Assembly: GCA_027559495.1 (NCBI GenBank)
Contig: JAMXSV010000026.1
Span: 1,364,001 to 1,428,000, forward strand
Direction: 5' to 3'
DNA: 64,000 nucleotides
Source of the DNA: Aurifilum marmelostoma
Lineage: Eukaryota; Ascomycota; Sordariomycetes; Diaporthales; Cryphonectriaceae
The notes beneath the pieces are model-generated. The model did not search any database, was not told the DNA's origin, and saw only the letters and a program-made list of their open reading frames with translations. The translations under genes were made by a program, and so were the position numbers. Within the stretch, counting starts at the first letter, position 1. Every line of letters begins with the position of its first letter. This document shows positions 50,379 to 62,673 of the stretch, piece by piece.

Positions 50379-52675
50379 GATGATATTCACAGTTGGAGTG
50401 CGCCGTTCCGCCTTGAACCGCCAGAAGACAGACCAACACTGCTCAACTCGAATGCGGCCTTGTAGCCCTATCTTTTGAGCATCCAAAAGGATGATGTGTT
50501 TTCGAGGCCAAGTAAACAAAAACGCAATAAAATTCAAGAGGTCAAGACCATCACGACTCTGAGCATGGGAAGAAAAGGCTGTGAGACAGAAGGAGAAAGA
50601 AAAAGAAAAAGACAAGAAAACATTGCCGACGTCGCCAGATGGGCCACGATACCATTGCTCTGCTTTCTCAGGACATGTTTCGGAAGAAGGGTTTTGGAAG
50701 GCGTACAAGCCCTAAAATGAGCAAAAGGCACGGCCTAGCAGCCCATGGCAGGTAGGATATTCCCTCTTCCCGAAGTGTGAACCAACATCGAACTTTCTCC
50801 ACCTTGTACCTCACCGTCTCTCTTCTTGGACGAATAGCAGGCGCCGACTAAACTGAGCCAACTCCTTTACCATTCTGTCGGGACAGAGATGGCCTGAGAA
50901 GACCTATCACGGGCCGAGAGGGTCACCAACAGCACGCGGAACACGAAATGAGTGGCTCGAAGGGACAGGCATAGGCATTAGGTCGAGCCAAAGGTGCTCC
51001 ACAGAGGTCCACTGACAGGGTCACCTGTGCCCAACATTCACTATTCAACCTTTGCTCTCTTCGTGCATTATCAGACCCAGCTTCTTGCAGCGGGCGTCTT
51101 GCCTCGTTGAGCTTCAGCATCCGAGCGCTGTCGTCTCCCCATTTGTTGGTTGTCCTTTAAGCTACTATAGCACGCACTGTATTTTAGCCTTTGGGTGGGC
51201 GCCATCACAATCTGATTGGGCCCCCGGGCCCACCATCCGCCAGCATCCCTCACCCCCCCCCCCAAGAAAACACGGCGCACAACGGGTATAAGTAATTTAC
51301 CGCCATGACCTCCAAAGCCCGAGAGTAAGTGATTTATGACAGAATACGCCTTCGCGGATTCGGTACTCGTCCGACATGTCAGGCTCGTATACTGGGGCCG
51401 TTTGTTGTGTCGACCAAGCCAGATGCCCCCGACTCCTTATCTGTGGCCTGTCTGCAGCATTGTGTGGGTGAGCATGTCTCGACTTGAGTAACGTGAATGT
51501 CTTCTTGAGACAAATGTGGCGTGATGATCTGTATCTCGTTGCCAAAATTTGATAATTATGATCTTGATATTATGCAAGATGCCAATTGACAGTGGGAGCC
51601 TTGCTCGTGGCGCTAGGGCCACGGCTGAGCAGGGAACAACTGCCTTTCTCCGTACTTATGCATGGCCGTGGGGAGATAACGTCGTCCTTGCACCTGGTCG
51701 CTCGCAGCTCCTTCTGTGACCGTGACCAGCAGACCAGGGACCACGTTGCAGGGGTCAAGGCTCGTCTTGCGTGGCTATCACCAAATGTAATGAGAAATCA
51801 GGCATCGAAGCGTTGGTAACAACCTGACATCGCTGGCCAATGAGCTTGGGGCATACCAAGCCAATTCTGTCTAGGCGATGCACCATGATATGCAGTTGGT
51901 TCGGAAATATGAGGAGGACCTTATGATGGTGTGCCACATATGCCGATGATTGCCCTAATGGGCTTCCAGCCCAGCAAGTTGGCATGGTTATGCCGTCCGC
52001 GTTCACTCTCGGGCCCCAGTTTCTTCAACTCCGAAAGGGAGGGGGGGGGGGACAGGCCCCGTTTAACTGCTGAGATGATGAACGACAGTGAGACCTGTGG
52101 TTTCTTCAAAGCTAGAGAAGCAGTCCCGACGAACCCCATTCTTCCACCGGCCCAAGATCAGGAAACATTCAGCTGTGAAACATTACTTCCCGAATGCTTC
52201 TAAAGACCAAGGAGGATCTGTGTTCGTCCAGGAATGTTGTAAGCCTACCTGCAGCATTTTCTTCGACAGATAACTGAGGCATAGGAGCCGCTGATCTTTG
52301 ACAACAACGGAATGTTATTTTGAGGATGGAATGGGTGATGTCAAGACCTCCCATGGCACGAAAAGTCGGTCTTGACGTCCCGGCAGGATCAATCGATCGA
52401 TGACCGTGGAGAATGGCGGTACGCGTAACGAGCAGAGGTTGGAGACTGGGAGAGGGAGCGGGCGCTGATGGTCCCCAACCTTCTTGGGTCCTCGGCACCC
52501 AGGGAAAGTCCATCATATCTTTTGAGTTCTCGTTCTTCATGGCTTTCTGCAGACCCGTCTATGGGACCTTTTGATGATGTTCTTGTCCGAGACTAGACTC
52601 TTGATGACCCGGGGAACATGGCCCGATTGCCGCTGACTAGAACTACCTCCAACTGATGTCGTGACAGCGAGTTTG

Positions 52676-52704
52676 AAAAAAAAAAAAAAAAAAAAAAAAA
52701 AAAA
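52676..52704. repeat. Poly-A tract (A29)
   Basis: Twenty-nine consecutive A in the spacer. No mobile-element coding sequence or clear target-site duplication is visible beside it. Confidence 0.95.
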
Positions 52705-54214
52705 CAACGTAGATAACGAGTACTTTCTCATGCTGCGGTTGATAGGTCTTTCCACTATTTCATCCTCCATATTAGTACCTAGGTAGCGGCATGGTCGTTG
52801 TAGCCGGTGTCTAAGGTAATGCCTGCCAAGTGCCTCCAAGAATTCAAAGCGCATCGATCTCGATTCTTCTCCCAAAAAAAAAGCCCTGTCAAAGCACAGA
52901 GTAATAGTAAAGAACGGGCGAAGGTGATATCAAACCTCAAGAAGACGCTGACGATACTTTCTAGGCGCATTTCCGCTTCATGGAAGCTGACGTCTGGGTG
53001 CACAAGCAGTCAAACTGCCCCTTACCGCTCCGTCTCTTCTGAAGTCCACTATTATCAAATCAAAAGGTTTACTCCCTTCTGGAGGACTTGAAAACTGTAC
53101 TAGCTCATTTCCTAGCGAGGCACTCTAATGCATTCCCACGGCCCTGTGACTTCGTTGCGGGATTGCTGATCCGTCAAGTGGCAACAACGCGCCTCGAAGA
53201 GATGACCTGGTGAGTATGAGATGTGGGTGGTGTTGGGCAACGAGCTATCTTCATTTCTTTTTATATCATGATACATGTTCTCTTTCGAAATGGTAACCCA
53301 AGGAGGTTTCTCACTAGGCCTGATGCTATGATGTCGCAAAAACGATCGTCAGTGCGATTGCACTGCACTACCCTATATTTCTCCACATATGAGATTTGAC
53401 CTTAGAGGTTCATCCGCGCAATGCTGTAATGACTTGACGCGATCACCTCCCAGAAGCACTTCTATATAGAGCGGCAGAGGAAAGGGCGATTGTGCTGCGT
53501 GCATACCGGAGATGCTCACGTAGTCACAGCACCATGTGGCATAATCACGGATAAGCCAATTTCCTTGCCGACAGTCAGACGCGCGCCCGATGCAGGCAGA
53601 TAGTACATTGCTAGCTAGTAGTCGAAGCAGGGCTCGACCAGTAGTAGTCTCACTGCCAAGTTTCTAAAGATGCCTTGACCCGGGGCTCGAATCTATCGCG
53701 TGCCATAAGCGCTGGGAAGGTGGAGAAAACTCAACACAACGTTCACTACAGTACAAGGGGATGTGAGTGGCCGAGGAGCTGGTCGCGCTTCTGAGAACCT
53801 TGCTCCACTTGTCAGACGCTTCCCGCTGCTCCACTCATCTTAGCCGCCAGCTTTTGCATCTCTCCTGGTCAGTAGCCAGCCGACCAGCTTGACTGCCGTC
53901 CGTGTTCCTTACTGAACCTCCATTTGTCAAGCTCCTCTGGGGGAGTACAACTGCTGGGTAAGCGTAAGGCGGGCCGAAGCGATTACTATCGTACAACCCA
54001 TGGTAAGTAGGCTCGATGCGGAGCCAAGCATAGCGAGCTGAGGAGAGACACGTAGCCCATAGAGTACATACAGTACATAGGCTATATGCAATATGCAATA
54101 TGCAGCGTGCAGTCACAGTCACATTGAGTTTTTCGAAAGGGGCTGGCAAAGACCACAAGATCAAGTGCTAAGCGCCAGGGCGGCAAGAAGATAGGAAATC
54201 AGGACTCTCACTGG

Positions 54215-54735
54215 GCAACAAGACGCGGCGCGGCAGCTCGTGGACCAGAATTTGGAGAGATCCATGTGCTTGAAGAAGAAACCATTGACTTTGCCGATGC
54301 AGTGGAGCTCATCCAGAACTCCATGAACATCTGTGACCGGGACAAGGGGTGTCCAAGGCCTTCCTCGAGGCCTGCTGCAAGGCCAGCGATCGAGGGGGAA
54401 GGAGGACGAGGTGGAGGGAGGGTGAGAACAATTAGTAGGTGATGGTGGAGGCGGAAGAGACGGGATCTAAGACCACACTCCCCTGTCGTCATCAGCCAAT
54501 ACGATGGCTGGGTAGGCCTGGTAGGCAACTGTAGGCAGGTAGCACCTGAGGATCCCGGCAGACGATCAGCACCTTCCCGAAGCGCAGCAGACCCAAACCC
54601 CTGTCCCTCTCGTGCCTGTCAACGGCCACTGGTGGAGCCCAGGGCGGCCTGGCTGAGCGGCCGGCGTCTAGAGGAACCACTCAACATCCCTCGTCGTCTT
54701 CGAGACCAGCTCGCGAACCCCTCCCACAGCTAGAT
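54215..54735 (+). pseudogene. Possible decayed or unannotated reading frame
   Basis: One plus-strand frame is open from about 54215 to 54437, has a single TGA at 54438-54440, and then continues open to a TAG near 54733. Its first part contains a protein-like stretch, FGEIHVLEEETIDFADAVEL followed by IQNSMNICDRD; the second contains VVISQYDGWVGLVGNCRQ. I do not recognise a family. A GTGAGA donor at 54422 suggests a possible intron, but no acceptor I tried restores this frame. It could be a gene fragment, a gene with unresolved introns, or chance. Confidence 0.25.
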
Positions 54736-55437
54736 CTTGGTTCGACTGGGAACAAAACTTTGTTTGTACGGATGATGACCTGCATATTCGTTTCTCTCGT
54801 TTCCCACCCCCTCTTGACCACTCACGAGGTCTGTTTCGCGCCGGCCCACCTCCCTCGGAACGCACACGATTGGAGGAGCCCCGATGAACCCTCTCCCACA
54901 CCTGCGAGAAGGTGGTGGGCAGGGCCTTGGGGGGTTTGGCCGCCGGTCATTGGCTCTCTTCCAAAGTCGCCGGTTGGACTACTCGTTATTTGTCGTACAG
55001 GTAATTTACGAGCATGGCGACGACTTGCCCAAAGGGCTGTCTCGCGTCGCCCGCTTTGCTGGGAAACACAGGGCCCTGGCGCCACAAACGGTGGCGATTC
55101 GTCAGGCATGCAGGCTTTATATCAGTCCTGCAGCCCCCTCGGGCCACACCATCCATACGCGTGAAGACGAGCTCTTGCACCTATCCTCCTGCTCCTCCTC
55201 CCAAGGTGCCTCCCAACCTTTTCAGGCTCTGCTGGACGGAAGCACAAGATCCAGTCTTCCCCCTTCTGCCCTTTTACCCGGAACGACTGTCAACACAAGC
55301 GAAGTGGCTGCCATGCCTGGAGGATCCTCGACAATCCTTCTCTGTTTGCTAACCTGACCTCTTCCTCCTTCTCCCTCATCTGTGGTGGCACAGAGGTCAT
55401 GTCGTGCAACATGACAGCCTTACCCTCACCAAGAACG

Positions 55438-57357
55438 ATGCTGTCGTCACTCCTCCTGACCTTGGTGGTCCTCCTACTGCCCGGCTCCGACGCTCTGCAG
55501 ATCACACCAGGGTCCTCATGTTCGTCCTTTTGTGGAGACACGTCATCGACCAACTCGTCGGAAATCGTGTGTAGCGACTTCGACTACTACTCGTCCGGAT
55601 CGGGTTCAACATTCATGAACTGCATCGAGTGCCTCGAGACCAGCAACGCGACTAGTGGCTCCGACAGCGACGTCTCGTGGCTGCTCTGTAAGCCCTGACC
55701 TGCTGCTGCTTATTGACCCAGTCGCTTCATAAAGCTGACCATGACTGCAAGACAACCTTCGCTATGCCTCTTCGGTGTGCATATACGACTATCCAAATCA
55801 CAACACCACCAACTCGTCAGCAAAGGCAGAATCATCATGCGATCTGGAGTACGCCTGTGCCCCACTACAGGGAGCCCTCGAGTACGGCAATCTGAGTTCT
55901 TCAAATGCGACCGGGTACGGCTACTGCCAGGCTGACAGCGGTGCCTTTTATGGCACGGGCATCGACGACTGTGTGAGCTGTCTGCAGTCGAGCCCGTCCA
56001 CATATACCGGGAACTGTAAGTCTCTGTGTCCTTTTATAGACGAATTTTCTACCACGGTGATTAACACTGTCCAGTCCTTCTCGCCCTTCAAGCCGGTTGC
56101 CAGCAGCAGCCCCAAGCAGGGAGCACCCTCTCCATCACGGGCTCTCTTTTCTCCACGACAGCCATCAACATCACAGACATGTCCAACACCACCTCGACTA
56201 CCTCCTCCACGTCATCGAACAAGTCTGCCCTGACCCTTAATGGTATAATCGCCATCGTGTGCTCTCTGGGCGCGCTATTCCTGCTCGCCACAGGGCTCTT
56301 CATTGTGTACTGCTGCCGACAGCGCCGCTATGCACGAGAAGACGCAAAGCTTCTCGGAGACGACAGCTACCCCTCACACCTGCAACAAGTCTTCTTGGGC
56401 AAGGACAGGCAGGGCTCCGTCTCCACCGGGCGGACCTGTGTTATGCCTCACTGTACAGTCGACCAAAACCCTCAAGCCACGGCCGCTTTCCCATTCAAGG
56501 AAGGTTTCGTCAGCAATGCTGATTACTACGACCGCCTCGAGAGCCGCTCGCGGTCACAGCCACTACAGGCTCACCCGGTGAGGCTGAAAAATTTCACTCC
56601 GAGTGTCGCCTCGTCCTCGTCAGAGGTTGACACGATCGGACATCTCCCCATCGACGCACTCCCCACCCACCCAGCCTACATCCCGCGCGGCATGACGCCG
56701 GGCCAACTAGGCGGGAGGGCGAGCAGAAATGCGAGCCGGAGCGGGTCGGTGCGGTCGAACACGCCCAGTCAGACCCAGGACCAGGCACAGCAGGATCGAG
56801 CCCCCAGTCGCGCACGCTGCCCTCGGAAGACGGACTCGTATGCCATCCAGGTCTATCTCAACGGACCCGAGGAGCCAGGCGCCTCGGCGGCGCGGGAGGC
56901 TGTAAGGAGAGCCTCCAGATGGGACATGCAAGACGAGCTTGCCAGCCCGCCACAGACTTACACCGCGCCGGGACGGCAGCTCCTGTACGCACCACCAGTG
57001 CTGTCAGAACATCAGGGTAACTCGACTTCGCATCCCTCGGGACAAACGGGTCTGTTCCCACCGCCGCCACCGCCGCCTGACCGCAGGCAGACCGCGTCAC
57101 CAGCCGTGTCGTCGCTCGTCTTGCCATCCGTGCCAAGGATAAGGGTCCCGGTCACGAAACCGGCAAGGCTGCAGATAGACGATACCACGTCTGCGAAGGG
57201 GAACAGCCGGAGCATGAGGGTGTCGGGACCGCTGGCATTCCCTGATCCCAGGTTCTCTGTGCGGCCGCCGAATGACCGCATCGTCGAGCAGACGCTGGCG
57301 ACTGGTCCACACCTGGATCCGCCTGTTGTGAGCGGCAAGAGCTATCTGTATGGCTGA
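55438..57357 (+). CDS. Single-pass membrane protein with Cys-rich ectodomain and long cytoplasmic tail
   Basis: Exons are 55438-55687, 55752-56015 and 56075-57357; they give 598 residues. In-frame ATGs at 55399 and 55411 would add 13 or 9 residues. The chosen start gives a typical signal peptide, MLSSLLLTLVVLLLPGSDA. The ectodomain has two cysteine modules with the shared pattern F-x(5)-C-(I/V)-x-C-L (FMNCIECLE in exon 1, DDCVSCLQSS in exon 2) and many N-glycosylation sequons. A Ser/Thr-rich stem follows, then a membrane segment at about 229-251 (NGIIAIVCSLGALFLLATGL) with the stop-transfer CCRQRRY. The tail of about 345 residues is disordered, contains Arg/Ser and poly-Pro segments, and ends GKSYLYG. 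It resembles proteins often labelled 'LPXTG-domain-containing' in fungi, but I see no sortase logic. A cell-surface or wall-sensing role is inference. It converges with derlin 321 bp downstream. Confidence 0.8.
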
Positions 57358-57678
57358 CCGCCGCTTTTCTTTCCTTCGTTCTCTTTTTTCTTATGATACC
57401 TTTTGATCTAGCGGTGCACATGGTACTTTGTGTACTCGAGAGAAGGATGAAAAGGGCAACTCTCGTGCTTTGGGGGGGCTTCATTCTTTCAATCTTGGGG
57501 TGAAGACAATTCAATTCACACTTATCTTGAGCCAGAGGATGTTCAAGTCTAGTCACAGCTCAACGCCAAAAATGCTGCGTGCTTCAATTATGAAATGGGC
57601 TAGATGCCCCAGAACAATAAAATTAATAATATGTATGAGAATCTTAACACCAAGACATGCCTGTAGATCCAAGGAAGA
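57358..57678. other. Convergent 3' spacer
   Basis: The 321 bp between the stops of the membrane-protein gene and derlin. It holds two facing 3' ends and includes AATAAA-like A/T-rich stretches near 57617-57633. No gene is present. Confidence 0.6.
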
Positions 57679-58921
57679 TCAACCTAGGCGATGACCTGTG
57701 CCACGTGTCTTCCAGGAATCGGGGAGCGGACCACTGCCCTGCGCCCCCGTGCCGCTGCCCCGAGACTGCGACGCCTGAACCGCAGTGCCGTAGTCCCTAC
57801 GCACGATTCGCGGTGTGTTCACCAGCCGGGTGAAGAAGCCAGGCGTGGGGATCCAGTTCCGGCCGCCACCAAACTCGGGATACAAGCGGGTCAGAAAGTC
57901 GTGCAGGTGAGCCGCGATCAGACCGACCAGCTGGAGGTACATGGCATGGGGCCCGGCCATGAGGAGGGTCGCGCCCATCATGCAGATCGGGATGAGCTGG
58001 GCAGGGACGGTGAAGAAGAAGAAGCCTGCCTTTTGGCCTCTTGCGTCCTGGGTGGCAGTGTACGCCATGGCCAGGATGAGCGCCTGGAGGAAGAAGAAAT
58101 CGCCCAGGAAGTATTTTGCGACCACCTGAGAAATTGTCCTGTTAGTCTTGCGTCTCCGCTTCTTTTGGACGTGCAACAGGAACGACAAATCAACACAACA
58201 AAAGCTTGTTGGCCGAAGAGATGTAGGGCGCTCAAAACCACCCGGGATCACAGAGATCAGAGCCCGGGTCATCCATAAGACATCCCACCATGCCCACACC
58301 GCGGACCGACCCTATAACTAGGTATTGCGAATGACGGGCCGGCCGAAGTGCAGGGGTAATCTTCCTCGTTTCCAGGAACCGTGATAGCAGTAGAGACAAT
58401 GCACTATCCGGGCAGATATGCGAGGTGCAAGCAAAGGCAAAGCAGTCGGAAGGGGGTTGAAGGAAAAGCAATAATGCGGGAGGTGAATGGGGCTTGTATC
58501 ACGAGTTGCCAAAACTTACCACGATGACGCTGCCACAAAAGAAGAGGTACCAGAGAAGGTCCTCCCTCCTGGTGAACTTTGGGTGCGCAGTCTCGAGCTG
58601 GCTCAAGTACTGATACGCAAAGTATGTATCCATGACTATACTTATTCCAGGCCCGGTCAAGAAGAAGCTCGTGAAGAACCGCCATAGCTGGGGTGGGAGC
58701 TGGAAGATGAAGAAGTAGTCGAAGTAGAGCCATTGTATGGGGATGAGGCTGAAATGAGCACCAATGGAAGTCGCAAGAACGGCGGTCGTAAAGTATCTGC
58801 CAGGGGATCTGAGGTCAGAAGCGGTTCGCCTGTGTGGGAAGCAAAAAAAGGGCCTTGATCAATTGACGACTTACCTTGCCAATGGCGGCGCGCGCCAGTA
58901 GGCTTCCATGACTTCAGCCAT
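57679..58921 (-). CDS. der1: Derlin (DER1-like), ER-associated degradation factor
   Basis: Exons on the minus strand are 58921-58875, 58796-58520 and 58125-57679; they give 256 residues. Derlins are rhomboid pseudoproteases of the ER membrane that help move misfolded proteins to the cytosol for ubiquitin-proteasome degradation. The start MAEVMEAYWRAPPLARYF is typical of the family. The WR motif is seen in PPQLWRFFTSFFLTGPG, followed by MDTYFAYQYLSQLE and RREDLLWYLFF. Later hydrophobic segments include YFLGDFFFLQALILAMAYT and AGFFFFTVPAQLIPICMMGA, consistent with six membrane spans. The rhomboid Ser-His dyad is not apparent, as expected for derlins. The C-terminus is a short polar tail. Intron 2 (58519-58126, 394 bp) is long for this genome, but its ends are canonical and the phases match. 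Confidence 0.9.
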
Positions 58922-60120
58922 TATAGAGAATGCGTGACCTTGTGAGGTTGACGGGAGAGGAAGGGATGCTTGTTGAAAAGCGGGGCGAAGGAGGCAAAAC
59001 TTTTTGCACTCGTGTGGTGCTCTTGAAGCTGTCCAAGATAGAAGAACGTCTCGCAGATGAAGAGGGTTGTGTTGTGGGGGGCGTGGTGGTGCGAGAAAGA
59101 CTGTTTGGATGTAAACGAGAGGTGGCCTTTCTTGGATTGTGAAGCGAGAGAAAGGTAAGCTCAGTAAAGCAAAGAGGCAGCAGCTTTACCCGTTGGAACA
59201 AGAAAGAAAATGCGACCAGGAACTTGCCAGGCATCCAGGCACTTGCAGGGATCTGCTGTGGTGGGGCGGCGCGCTCCAATTCGCTGGATCGGAATGACAC
59301 GGCCCGTTTTGAGCAACAGGATTTTTTGGGATACTGCATTAGTTATTTGCAGCAGCGGCAGCCAGCCAGCTTGCAAAACAAATGGAATACAGTGAAAAGA
59401 GGTCAAAAAAGCGAGAAAGAAGGAAAAAAGGCGCCGGAAAGGGGGGGGGGGGTGGTTGGAATCTGTAGATACCAGGTCCTACCTGATGTATCTGGTAGAA
59501 GGAGAAGATAGAGAGGAGGGGCAGAATTAAGAGCAGTACAAGAGCTTGCACACGTGCGTGATCTGATCACATCTCCTCGCGCTGCTGAGCTCAAGGCTTC
59601 TTGAAATGAAGAAGCAAGGTTTGCGTATTGAAGATTCTTTTGACAACAATTGCTGGAGTATGAAGATGGAAGAAGAGGTTGAAGAGAAGGAAAAGATAAA
59701 AATTGAAACTAGATTTATGTGCTGCAGAGACGATTAAATTTTCGGAGCAGGGTACCCAGTTGGTGTGGGCCTCTCCTGTGTCTTTTTTTTCTTCTATTTT
59801 TAATGCCGTAATAGAACACAGCAGCGTTATGGTTCATAGTAGCGACCTTGAGCGGAACCGAAGTCGGCAACAGCTGGCTGATAGCATACCAACCCTGTCT
59901 CCTAAGTCGGCTCTAAAAAGATGGCCAAGACCTTCTAAAGACGAAGCCTGACACTGACTATAAACTGCAATCGGACTGTCTAAGTATATGGCTCATTTCT
60001 CCTCTGATACTATTCAATTGATTGTGGAAATTATAGATCTATCTATCTGAGGAGGGGATACTTTGGCAGGTTCAATCCAAGACCCCGTCGACAGAACGAG
60101 CACGTTCCCCTCCAAGGCCC
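58922..60120. other. Divergent promoter region of derlin and argJ
   Basis: About 1.2 kb between divergently transcribed genes. It is CT/GA-rich near the derlin start and A/T-rich near 59640-60050. I found no TGACTC-type site for the general amino-acid control activator near argJ. No gene is seen. Confidence 0.5.
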
Positions 60121-61731
60121 ATGGAGCGCCCTGCGCGGGTGGTGAGGCAGCTGGCCTCCAAGATCCAAGCCAGGTCCTACGCCACTGCTGGTCTCGAGAT
60201 TCCGGCCAAGAAGCAGAAATATGTGCCCTCGTCAGGGACATATCCTCTCGGCTTCCAGGCCGCAGGAGTCATTGTAGGCGTCAAGCCAAACAACACAACC
60301 AAGCCCGACCTGGCCCTACTCACCTCGGACCGCCCCTGCTCCGCCGCGGCCGTCTTCACCAAGAACAAGTTCCAGGCTGCCCCCGTCACCTTCAGCAGGG
60401 ACCTGCTCAAGAAGACGGGCGGCAAGGTCCAGAGCGTCATTGTCAACTCTGGGTGTGCAAATGCCGTCACTGGCAGGGGGGCTTTGAGGATGCCGTCAAG
60501 ATGTCCCAGGAGACGGACAAGGCGACGGGCGCGACGGATTCCACCATTGTCATGAGCACAGGAGTCATAGGTCAAAGGTGGGCAGCGAGCAATCCTCTGG
60601 GGAGACGACGTGGCTTTCGATATTCAAGAACCAATGATTGCCTTGCGTGATGTTTGTTTCAGAATTCATCACCCGTCCCCTTGAGCAGCATCATCATCAT
60701 CATCATCAACGACTGTGAGATACCCCTATGCTAAAACTCATACAGATTGCCACTCCAAAAGATCCTCAACGGTGTCCCTCAGGCCCATAACGCCCTGGGC
60801 TCCTCTCATGATCACTGGCTCACCGCCGCCACAGCCATCTGCACAACCGACACGTTCCCCAAACTCCTCTCCCGGACCTTCACCCTGCCCTCCTCGCCCG
60901 GCATCACCTACCACCTCGCCGGCATGACCAAGGGCGCCGGCATGATCCACCCCAACATGGCCACCCTCCTCGGCATGATCACCACCGACGCCCCCGTCTC
61001 CCCCTCTGTCATCCCAGCCCTGCTCAAGAACGCCGTCGACCGCTCCTTCAACTCCATCACCATCGACGGCGACACATCCACCAACGACACCGTCGCCCTG
61101 CTCGCTAACGGCGCCGCGGGCGGCAACGAGATCGCCTCTGAGGCCTCCGAGGACTACGCCGCCTTCAGCGCCGTGCTCTCCAGCTTTGCCGTCGACCTCG
61201 CCCAGCTCATCGTCCGCGACGGCGAGGGCGCCACCAAGTTCGTCACCATCCGCGTCGCCGAGGCCGCCTCCGAGGCCGGCGCCAGAAAAGTCGCCAGCAC
61301 CATCGCCCGCTCCCCCCTGGTCAAGACCGCCCTGTACGGACGGGACGCCAACTGGGGCCGTATCCTCTGCGCCACTGGCTATTCGCTCCTGTCAGAGCCG
61401 GGAGAGCCCGTGAACCAGGTCGCCGACATCATTCCCGAGAAGACCAACGTGTCCTTCGTCCCTGCCGACGGGTCCGCAGAGCTCAAGCTACTGGTTGATG
61501 GCGAGCCGGAGACCGTGGACGAGGCCCGGGCTTCCGAGATCCTCCAGGCGGAGGACTTGGAGATCCTGGTGAGGCTGGGAACTGGCAAGGAGGAGGCCAC
61601 GTACTGGACCTGTGACTACAGCCATGAGTACATGTGAGTATTTTTCTTCTTCTTTCGTATTCTGTATACGCGACTCTGGAATGTCAGCTAATTTTGGTCA
61701 AAGTACAATCAACGGTGATTACCGTACCTGA
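60121..61731 (+). CDS. argJ: Arginine biosynthesis bifunctional protein ArgJ (apparent 1-bp frameshift)
   Basis: Exons are 60121-60577, 60746-61633 and 61704-61731 (28 nt). ArgJ is mitochondrial glutamate/ornithine N-acetyltransferase; it recycles the acetyl group from N-acetylornithine to glutamate in arginine synthesis. The N-terminus MERPARVVRQLASKIQARSY suits a mitochondrial presequence. Conserved segments include SSGTYPLGFQAAGV, VNSGCANAVTGRG and DSTIVMSTGVIGQ. The autocatalytic cleavage site sits in IHPNMATLLGMITTDA, with nucleophile Thr226 (codon at 60963). The end THEYI-like segment SHEYI-TINGDYRT is reached only through the tiny last exon. Within exon 1 the frame changes at a G6 run (60476-60481): adding one G joins both coding frames and restores the expected GRGG-FEDAV junction, giving 457 residues, a normal family length. 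Read literally, the protein stops early near 60555. Confidence 0.9.
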
Positions 61732-62673
61732 TTTTCAAAAAACGCGATAATGAGCAAACCCACAACCAAGATTCTGGCAGGAGCAGGACGTAGAAAGATA
61801 GAGCTGCAATGCATCCTCATGAACCTCGTCAGCCCGGAGCATCTCTGGCGCTTGTGCCTGACAGGTTGAACACTGATTCTTCTCAAACCATAGCCTGCAT
61901 GATCTGCCTTCATCATTAATTCCCGATCATTCTTCCCTTCCACCTGGGCGCATAGCACGAAGTGACACGCGATCCTGTCTCACAACATCCGTCCTTGTAA
62001 AAAGAAGAATACATAGTCCTTGAGTATATTTGCTACATGGTCCGTGACTTTCGGGACCCTTGGGTATATCCTCTCCACATGGTATATAGAAATCCTCTAG
62101 ACGTGGAAAACACTACTGCAACCGTAGGAGAACATCATGACCAGAACGCTTGCTTTCAGGAAAGCTTCATATCATATGCCGTCATCATGCGCCGTCGTTC
62201 TCCCATGGCCCTTACGCCCAATCCACATGCTCTGTATCGAAGTCCTTTTTCTCTTTTTCTTCTTTGAAGGAAAATGGAATGAAATTTGAAACGCCTCGCT
62301 TTGATGCATTTGACCGTATCTCGATTTGTGTTTTGTTTTGATTGATTGATATCCGTTTAAAGAAAAACCGTTCCGTGTCCTCGCCCCATTTAAGGGCCCT
62401 GAATGCCGCGGCCACTGCCTTCTCAGCCTGAAAGTGAGACATGTTCTTTCGTAGCTCCGGTGTAGCGCTTTGAATCGATGCCGCCTGTGAAACCTCCTGA
62501 AATTCTTGCACTCGATTATAGAAGGTCCTTCCGCCCTCTTGCACCATCTATATTGGCACCCTTTGACCAATCCTTGTTGACAAGTTGATAAAATGTTCCT
62601 CTTGCCTGTTCTCGGCCCGCCCAGCCATACTCAGTTGGTGATCTGCCAAGCTGTGACAGTCTTGGTCCCGATG
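61732..62673. other. Convergent spacer between argJ and the SAC3-like gene
   Basis: About 940 bp between two facing 3' ends. Open stretches on the minus strand near 62172-62570 look like chance. I see no gene or repeat of note. Confidence 0.5.

Larger units (their letters stand above)
50379..55437. other. Spacer upstream of the paralogue 2 and membrane-protein genes
   Basis: About 5 kb between divergent genes. It contains an A29 tract at 52676-52704 and a short CAATATG direct repeat near 54088-54102. A possible decayed reading frame at 54215-54735 is listed separately. No other frame has protein-like character. Confidence 0.5.

Noticed and set aside
54635..54665. GGCCTGGCTGAGCGGCC, resembling a tRNA D-arm
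   Set aside because: No matching T-arm (GGTTCGA) or acceptor stem follows within tRNA distance.
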